A stretch of 64,000 bases of DNA. Source: Porites lobata (Eukaryota > Cnidaria > Anthozoa > Scleractinia > Poritidae). The DNA is taken from contig CALNXK010000025.1 in the NCBI GenBank assembly GCA_942486035.1, forward strand, positions 1,768,501-1,832,500, given 5' to 3'. Positions 56,997 to 64,000 of the stretch are shown piece by piece. Under the pieces are notes generated by a model. The model was not told the DNA's origin. It did not search any database and worked only from the letters and a program-made list of their open reading frames with translations. The stretch's first letter is position 1. Each line of letters begins with the position of its first letter. A program made the translations under genes and the position numbers.

Positions 56997-57367
56997 TAGG
57001 GACTTAAAGATCCAACGGCGCGACGGCGACAAGAATGTCGCTTAAAAAGTGGATTTGAGTTTTTTCAGTCTTTATAGCGATTATTCCTACCCACTTACTT
57101 TGTCAATTGTAGGCGAACCCTCCTGAAGCTGAATTTCAAGGGACCATATTCAAGCTCAGAAAGAGAAATAAAATTTCGTCGTTGCTTATTTACGTTCTCC
57201 ATAAAACGCGAAATTAGGCATTTTCACGGCGTAGTCGTGCAAAAACGGGAAAGAAATGAACAAAAAAGTGTGTTGCACGTGCGAAGTTGTTGTTTTGCTA
57301 ATTAAACCTATTGTTTTTTTTTTCACGTTCTAGTTGTCGTCCGCGTCGTTGGATCTTAAACTCCCTA
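56997..57367. mobile_element. TAGGGACTTAAAGATCCAACG MITE
   Basis: TAGGGACTTAAAGATCCAAC at the left, TAGGGAGTTTAAGATCCAAC inverted at the right, followed on both arms by CGACG/GCGAC motifs. TA at each end suggests a Tc1/mariner-type element. Confidence 0.75.
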
Positions 57368-57605
57368 ATGAGAAGCCAGAGTTTTCAAAAATCTCAACGT
57401 GTGGACGGAAAACTAAAACGGAGAGAAAATATTCGTTTTAATCGAAAAATTTCCGGATACGTGCACTTGTGAACGGGGACCATGGCTTTCTCAGTTATTG
57501 CAAGTTAACTTATGCTTACAGTATCTTTCCTTTCCTTTGTTTGATTTATTGTTCCTGCCCTCGCAGGTGACGTCCCCATCAAAATTCAAACAAAAGAAAT
57601 ATCAA

Positions 57606-57769
57606 TAGACCAATTTCGTTATATTAAAATTCACACTTGGCTCCGAGGCATGGAGGAATAAAACAAAAGAACTGTATTGTTAATCGCTGAGCTTCAAGAC
57701 GTTTTTTTCTTTTTTTTCCCCCAAGTTTCGCGGCCAAGTATGAACTTTGAAATTTTCGAAATTGGTCTA
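57606..57769. mobile_element. TAGACCAATTTCG MITE
   Basis: TAGACCAATTTCGTTATATT at the left, TAGACCAATTTCGAAAATTT inverted at the right, with a partly complementary interior and the ends duplicated as TA. Confidence 0.6.
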
Positions 57770-59556
57770 TACTTTTGTGCTTCCACTTTAGTAGTCTGTG
57801 AAGCAATTACAGGCCACGCGAGGGACACACGCCTCCTCTTCTCCTTTTCTCCTCTCGCGCGTCCTCTCGCGTCCTCGAGATTTCTTCCTTCGCCTTAAAA
57901 AAACTGGCCACCTGCTTCGCAGGCTGCTAGTTTAAAGACTCTAACCAGCTGCTAACAGATCAGCTAGACGCTAGTTGGAGCTCGTCATAGAGACAGCCAA
58001 AAAGCTCTGTAGATTTAGGTAAGACTGACTTTCTCCGAGTACCTCGCATAATTATGAATAATCGCACAGACCTGAATCTTGGAAAGGCTGTTTGCAAATT
58101 TAACTTCCTACATTTTGAATTCTAGATTCTGGACTTTATGCTTTGAATAGTTTTTCTTTTCTTTTTTTTTAGTTTTGATGGCATGATAGTGAAAATCAGC
58201 AACAGGACATAAAATAACTTAGTGAAGCTCGGCCGTCGTTGTTCTTACTCGCTTGCTTAGTGTTTCTTTGTTTGTTTTAAAAATAGCACCTTTTCACTGC
58301 TACTAAGCTCATACATAATTCACCAGCAACTGAAAGTCAATTAACACGGCTATACGCTTCGTGTAAGGAAGTTTGAAAATGCTATCCTAATGATTGCATA
58401 ATGTCACCAAGTACTTTAATTTTAGAAATAAGAATTTTTGATCATTGGAGAAGCAAAAAAAAAAAACCTGTATCAAGCAAACATGAGCCTGCGTGACTGT
58501 CCAAAGTCTCCTTCCCGGAATTTCTGTAAAACAAGCCGGCATTAATCAGGAATGCTCAGAGGACGCCCTCTGCTGTCCTCTTAAAACAGGTTTCGATACT
58601 TATTTAACACTCCTTTGTCCGCTTTATGTTTCACTTCCCAAAGGCTCCAGGGAGGTATTTTGAAACAATGTTAAATATATCTTTTATGACTAATACGATT
58701 TTCCTGAAAAAAATGGATGAGGCGGCAATAAATGAATAAATTTTTATCTCTCTTATCGATAAGCATATAATGAAATTCAAAAAATCAACAGTTTAATTTA
58801 ACGATGAAAGCCAAACTGTTTTTTGTACGTTTAAGGTGAAGCGTGAGTGACCAACAACGTTACGCCGGCAGGCGTAGCTTTCAAGGCTCTTTTCTCATTT
58901 TAGCTGATGACTTTTTCTTTTTCTAAAATTTTAACACCTGGAAAATGTACCTTTAAAAACTATTAATTGACTGAAGAAAACGACCTCCCTAGCGCATCAA
59001 ATTTGTAATGAGCGGCTCGCTTCAAATAGCTGAGTGGCTTGATCACGTGCACAGCAGGCAGTGAATCGATGTGCCCCCAAAAGTGCGTTTTTAAGTTTCT
59101 TCTAATTCAATAACACAAGCCAATGTCAGCTTGACGTGGACACTTTAGTTAGTATCTAGAACGATTTTTGGAGCCAAATGGCTTCCTTGATGATGCGCTA
59201 TTACTGTATGACAAAAGGACCGCAAAAGCCAATTTTAGTTCACAGCAATATTTCCTTTTTTGTACAAAAGTTCCCTTATACAACGCTCGCTGCGCATAGA
59301 GCTCCTTCAGAACTAGTCAGGGTAAAGAGCACAGAGAAACGAGTACCGTTTACGACGGAGTTTATTCCGAGTTAAACAGACGAGCGCCTTGAGAAGTTGT
59401 TTACAAGTAAGTAAAGACGAAACCTAGACGAAAAGTGTTCTGGGCGATTTGAAATTACCTAACCTGGGTCAGCTGTTCCAGCTTTTCCTTTTTCTTTACA
59501 TTTAAACGGGCTGTGAAGCTCTTTGTTGTGCTAAATAGAACATCTGGTCTATTCAT
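57770..59556. other. Intergenic, no gene recognised
   Basis: A pyrimidine-rich stretch at about 57828-57895 (CTCGCGCGTCCTCTCGCGTC) and AT-rich sequence. No supported gene. Confidence 0.4.
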
Positions 59557-59761
59557 TTAACCCTTTAAGCCCCAATGGTGACCAATATCAATTTTCTCCC
59601 AACGATATCCATACCTTGTCAAGAGATAAGGTTATGAGAAGCAATGAAATGATCACTTAAGAGAAGGTGCTTTGATCTTTTATCAAATTTTCTCTACTAA
59701 CTCTTTAAAGAAATGTATAGCGATCAGTTTGGAGAATTTGTACGTGGATATTGGGGCTTAT
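59557..59761. mobile_element. AACCCTTTAAG MITE, copy 4 (best preserved)
   Basis: Left end TTAACCCTTTAAGCCCCAAT and right end ATATTGGGGCTTATCA are inverted over the AAGCCCCAAT part. Shares its whole length with copy 2, including GATCTTTTATCAAATTTTCT and ATCAGTTTGGAGAATTTG. Confidence 0.75.
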
Positions 59762-62700
59762 CAAATCAACACCAAATAAATAAATGGGACGTTCCTATTG
59801 ACTAGCCACTTTAAAATGACAGAAACGCTATTCATTTAACGCCGTGCACCGCAAGTCCAATAAACCTTGTTATAAAAGGCTAAAAGGCTTCCTCACAATT
59901 GCGTTTATTGACTATTGTTGAACCTAACTGCTTAATAAATCAGTATAACCTTGTGAAAGGATTGTTCAACGTGTCTTGAATATTAACGCCGTAAGTAAAA
60001 GGTTGAATCGATGGCTAACTTGTGGATCATTTGTTCAAAAGGAATATGTTTTTCTTGCTTAGAAAGCACAATAACCGATTTCAAAACTTACTGCAAAATG
60101 CAATGAGGCCAAAATATATTTTCCATATACATTTAAGCGTTATTGAGGATACGTCAGTAAACTGAAGGCTTCACGTACGGTTATAACACTACGTGATTCG
60201 GTTTTTGCTTTGGTGAAAGCGTAGTGCCACAGTGTTGGGAACTTCTTATCCTTTTGGAATGAAATATTAGTCAGATTGATAGGCTTAAAAATGGAGAAAA
60301 CAACTTCTCATTACAGGTATATAGGCATCGACCATTTTCAAAAATAAAACTTGCAGAATGTTCGCCAGTTTTCAGCGTATCCGTTCAGTTGTTCCTTTTT
60401 TGGTAATAGAGATCTTTCGATTCGAGAACGCGGACGACTACTAGGACAATAACGCGTATCTTTCAAATAAAAAAAGACACCCCCGAACCCTTCAATTTAG
60501 TTTGTTTTTTTTTTCATCAGATCTTAAAGTCAACAGGCCGGGTTGTTTTTATTTAAGAGGTTAGGCCCTCTCCCGATGGTAAAATTATAAAACTTTTAAC
60601 TTTTGATAACTTGTTTCCGTCACCACCATATTTTCGCGAAAACTCTTACAAGAATGACGATGGCTTTCGCGTTTTCCACAAATGAGGCTGTTTCACGCGC
60701 GCATACTACTAGGTACTGAGTACTGAGAAAATCTCATTCACTTAATAATCCTCGTATTAGAATCTAAAGGTTTCTAGTATGCTGGCGCCAGTCTCTTTCC
60801 AGCTTATGGTTCATCTCCTTGAAGATGCTATTAATAGACGTTCATGAGCGGTTAGGCGGGAGAGATTAGGAGTTTACTTGCGTGGGAGGGCTGAATTTGT
60901 GTTACAGCGTTAAGTAGGCGAACACAATTAGTTGATGCTTTTAACTTATTTTTTTACAGACCAAAGCATCTACAAAAAAACCATGATATATTAGAGCAGT
61001 TAAGCATCACGTTTACGTCAAACGTTTACTTTTTATTATTTCTACGCATAAATAAGCAGTTTCACGCAATCTCTTATCCATAAGAATTTTTTGAGCTGTT
61101 TTCATCTGCTTATTTTCAATGTTGAGAAATTCTCAACTTGAATCTGACGTTTGCCGTTTGCCGTAGACGTGAAGCTTAAACTCTCTGAAATGTATCGATG
61201 AATGTTTTTTCTCTCCACTTACAATTATACTGAAAACTAAACTTTATCAAAAACAAACATGACAACCTGTCTTAACTTTTGTTGAAGGTTTAAGGTTCTT
61301 CGTCGGGTTCCTGTTATTGTACGCCAGCTTTTGGAGAGGGAAAAAAATGTGCAAAATTGACTTCTTTTGACACAATGTTTCCAAAATACGTGCCGTGAAA
61401 ATTGCGTCCATCTAAAACTACAACTTCCCCTATTTTATGCATAGTTTAATTCTCACAAAATTAAGTCGTATTTAGGTATTCATATACATCTTTATTTTTT
61501 TTTACTTAGTTGGGTAAGGACGGAGAGAATGCCAATAAAACGACCAAAATATCTACGGTGGTTTGTTCTTTTTATACGCACTCTTTTATCTATGAATTGT
61601 GGGTTTTGTTATTGACCATAAGTGTGAAAACGAGAAAAGATGTTTTAGCCCGGCCGGCAAATGTAAATATGGATTTATTTCTGTACATATGGTGAAGCCT
61701 CAAAAAATTATTCGCTCCTGAACAAAGTAAATGACTTCATTTACAAGACCCGAAGAAATATAATTTTTCGTTTTTAAAATGTGAACTATTTTTTAAAATC
61801 TAACTTACAAGACGTTTAGCAAATCAACAACATATACGGTATTTGAAGATGAAACGTTGAACTATAAAATGACAGCGTTAGCTTTGAAGTAAAATACTGT
61901 CAATGGCTGTTAAATTGAGAAGGGACAATTTAAGATAGCTGGTCTTCCTGAAAGTAATGTAATGATACGAACAAAACGCCCTCGTTTATGAATATAAATC
62001 ATGTGATGTGAGAGCAGCTGCTTAAGCTATGTAAATTAACCCTTTCCTCTGCCCCAGCAAATGATGGAGTTTTGTAAGGTGGCTCTTGTTAGCTAACTTT
62101 TGAGTCTGTCAGAACGAAATCCTGTAGCGTGACCATTTAAATGAAACCTCTTTGGCAGTACCTTTACGTGATACTATTTGTTTTCAGCTTTTTACAAAAT
62201 GAAATTTAAAAATTTTGTTGAATGCTGTCTTTGGCCAGTTTTGGCGTTGACAGAGTTAAATAAAAGATCATTGAAGTAGACGCTAATTGCAGTAAAAGCG
62301 TCGGCGAAAGACAAGCAATGAATTATGAAGATATCCGCTTAATTCTTTATTCTTTAAATAACTGGAGTATGAAAAGCTATCAATTTTGACTTCGTCTTCC
62401 GTGTAAAATTCTGGACGCTCATTGGTTGATTGGAGTGGGTTAATGGCCACTACAACGCACAATTTCCAAGCTTTGATGATTTCTTTTTTCCTCAACTTCC
62501 TCAACTTGACCAACTTTAAATAGTTTTTTAAGGTACATTAAATTATAATTGTTTTATCCTTCCCTTGAAAGCTATTTATTTTGCGTCCTTTCTATCACTG
62601 CTTCCGTTGTTTTTTATTAAACAATCTTCGCTTTTACAATGCAAAACATTTTGATTTATTATCAATAGACTTAGAGACTTCTTGATCGTGATTACTAGCG

Positions 62701-63621
62701 AATAACGCATTTTCTGGTTGTAGAATCAACTCGCAATGCTTCATACTATACTTGGTTAACGCTTCATTCAGTTTCTCAATTTCTCGTTAATTTTAAAGCC
62801 CGTGCGTGAGCTTATTTGCCGATAAATTGCGAACAAGAATTGAGTAACCATTAATTAAGGTTATAAATTATAATCCCGAGCACGCTATCAAGCAATTGCT
62901 TATTAAACGGACCACTCAAGTGCTAGGATCAGTTAACGCAGTTGAACGCCGAGATACACGTGGGTTTCCCTTGGCTGACTACGCCGAAGTATTTACAACC
63001 CCTGCAGCTAAAAATGTAAGTAGCTCTCAGTTACAACCAAGTTGACAATTTCTCTCTTCTCTTTGTCATGAAAGATGTTATTGGTACCTTATAACGCTAA
63101 AGAACTTAGGAGGTCATAAAACGCGTAAAGGCCAAAGCCAAAGCCTTAAAGAACAATGATAACAATTACAACAACATCAGGAGAGCGATAAATAAATCTT
63201 GCGGTTTCGTTTTTTTGCTCTTATTTTCCGCTCCAAACAGTTGGAAGTGCAAAGGAAAAAAGGGTAACGCAATAACTAAAAGGACGCACTAAAAAACGTG
63301 TGGATAGATCAGATGGCCTGGTGATAATTTTCCGTATTTCCATATTTGATTAATATTCTGGTTTTATGTCATAGTGGGATGCTTAAGAACCCTACAAATC
63401 GTTTAAACTCGGTAAATTTTCGTTTTTGATATCGACTAAACGTTAATAGGTGATTGCATCTTTCAACCATTCTCTCTTGGTTCAACTGAGGAAGCAAATT
63501 ATGTTACGAAATTTTTGGTTACCTACCAAAGCTCTTTGGTCTGTCAAAATATAGTGATGACTTTTCAAGTAGATTGCTCTTTCGAGTAACTTTGCCTTTT
63601 CTTTTAGACCAATAACTTAGT
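59762..63621. other. Intergenic, no gene recognised
   Basis: AT-rich with no convincing ORF. The segment at about 62040-62260 resembles 33905-34075 (a dispersed repeat beginning near AACCCTTT). Nothing else is assignable. Confidence 0.4.
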
Positions 63622-63796
63622 TTGTTAAATTGTAAACAGTATTATAGCATATATACAGTATACAAACATATATTTTCTCGATTTTTGTTTGTTTATTTAT
63701 TTTTTACTTACATAAGCAGTGTTGTAATGCATGTTGCCTGTTTTTCTTCTTTTGTAATAAAGTTTGTTAAATTTGAAAAAAAAAAAAAAAAACAAC
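63622..63796 (+). mobile_element. Poly(A)-ended retroinsertion, 3' end
   Basis: AATAAA at 63757-63762 is followed 14 bases later by a run of about 18 A (63777-63794), the layout of a reverse-transcribed polyadenylated RNA. The upstream 130 bases show no coding sequence, so this is a 3'-UTR-only processed fragment or a LINE tail. Left boundary is a guess. Confidence 0.45.
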
Positions 63797-64000
63797 TCAT
63801 CACAGGTTTACTTGGATAGTTAAGGTATGGAATAGTCTGTCTCATTCTATCAAGATCTATCAAGCATGCTACTAGTGTTCAACACTTTAAAAAATTGTTA
63901 CAATATGGTCACTATAAGACCAAGTTGAGTTCCTATCGGCCGCTTTAAATACACCGGTAACACATTCTTTCTACATCTTCATACTTTATCATCTTTTTTT

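Noticed and set aside
1..64000. CRISPR arrays, operons, phage or plasmid modules
   Set aside because: None present. Spliced genes, SINEs and LINEs show the DNA to be animal nuclear sequence.

Overview
This is animal nuclear DNA, most likely from an anthozoan cnidarian such as a stony coral. The evidence is AT-rich sequence, a 20-exon gene with canonical GT-AG introns, animal-type genes widely spaced among many short inverted-repeat transposons (MITEs), tRNA-derived SINEs and decayed LINEs, and no operons, rRNA genes or CRISPR arrays. The species cannot be fixed from the sequence alone.

Layout. 1-2402 and 10520-13442 are two direct copies of one 2.4-2.9 kb repeat. Between them, on the minus strand, lies an essentially uninterrupted gene (2759-4756, open to 4866) for a protein that joins a NERD-type PD-(D/E)XK nuclease domain to a superfamily 1 (UvrD/Schlafen-like) helicase. 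This is the most unusual gene in the window and a candidate nucleic-acid-sensing or defence protein. Next to it is a small membrane-protein ORF (8243-9046, minus) split by a MITE. 14.5-16.0 kb is mostly unannotated and ends with a 77-codon one-helix membrane ORF (15778-16011).

16273-32905 (plus) is the anchor gene, a complete WWC/KIBRA orthologue of 20 coding exons and 1157 residues. KIBRA is the WW- and C2-domain scaffold upstream of Hippo/Warts signalling. Its introns carry a SINE, Tc1-like and MULE-like MITEs, a long hairpin and microsatellites. 34.8-44 kb is repeat-rich. It holds the C-terminal part of an unrecognised gene (37972-38763, minus) with a two-fold internal repeat and one in-frame stop, plus two LINE 3' fragments. 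One LINE fragment carries 36 bases identical to that gene, 1 kb away.

45.0-46.7 kb holds a decayed LINE reverse transcriptase. 48226-49659 (plus) encodes a type II membrane SGNH/GDSL-like hydrolase, followed by a tRNA-headed SINE with a 25-base target duplication. 50-64 kb has no recognisable gene, only dispersed MITEs and, at 63.7 kb, a poly(A)-ended retroinsertion.

The genes do not form a pathway together; they are independent neighbours. The recurring theme is transposon traffic. At least ten non-autonomous DNA-transposon families can be defined by terminal inverted repeats, several with exact target-site duplications (2, 3, 6, 8-9 or 11 bases).
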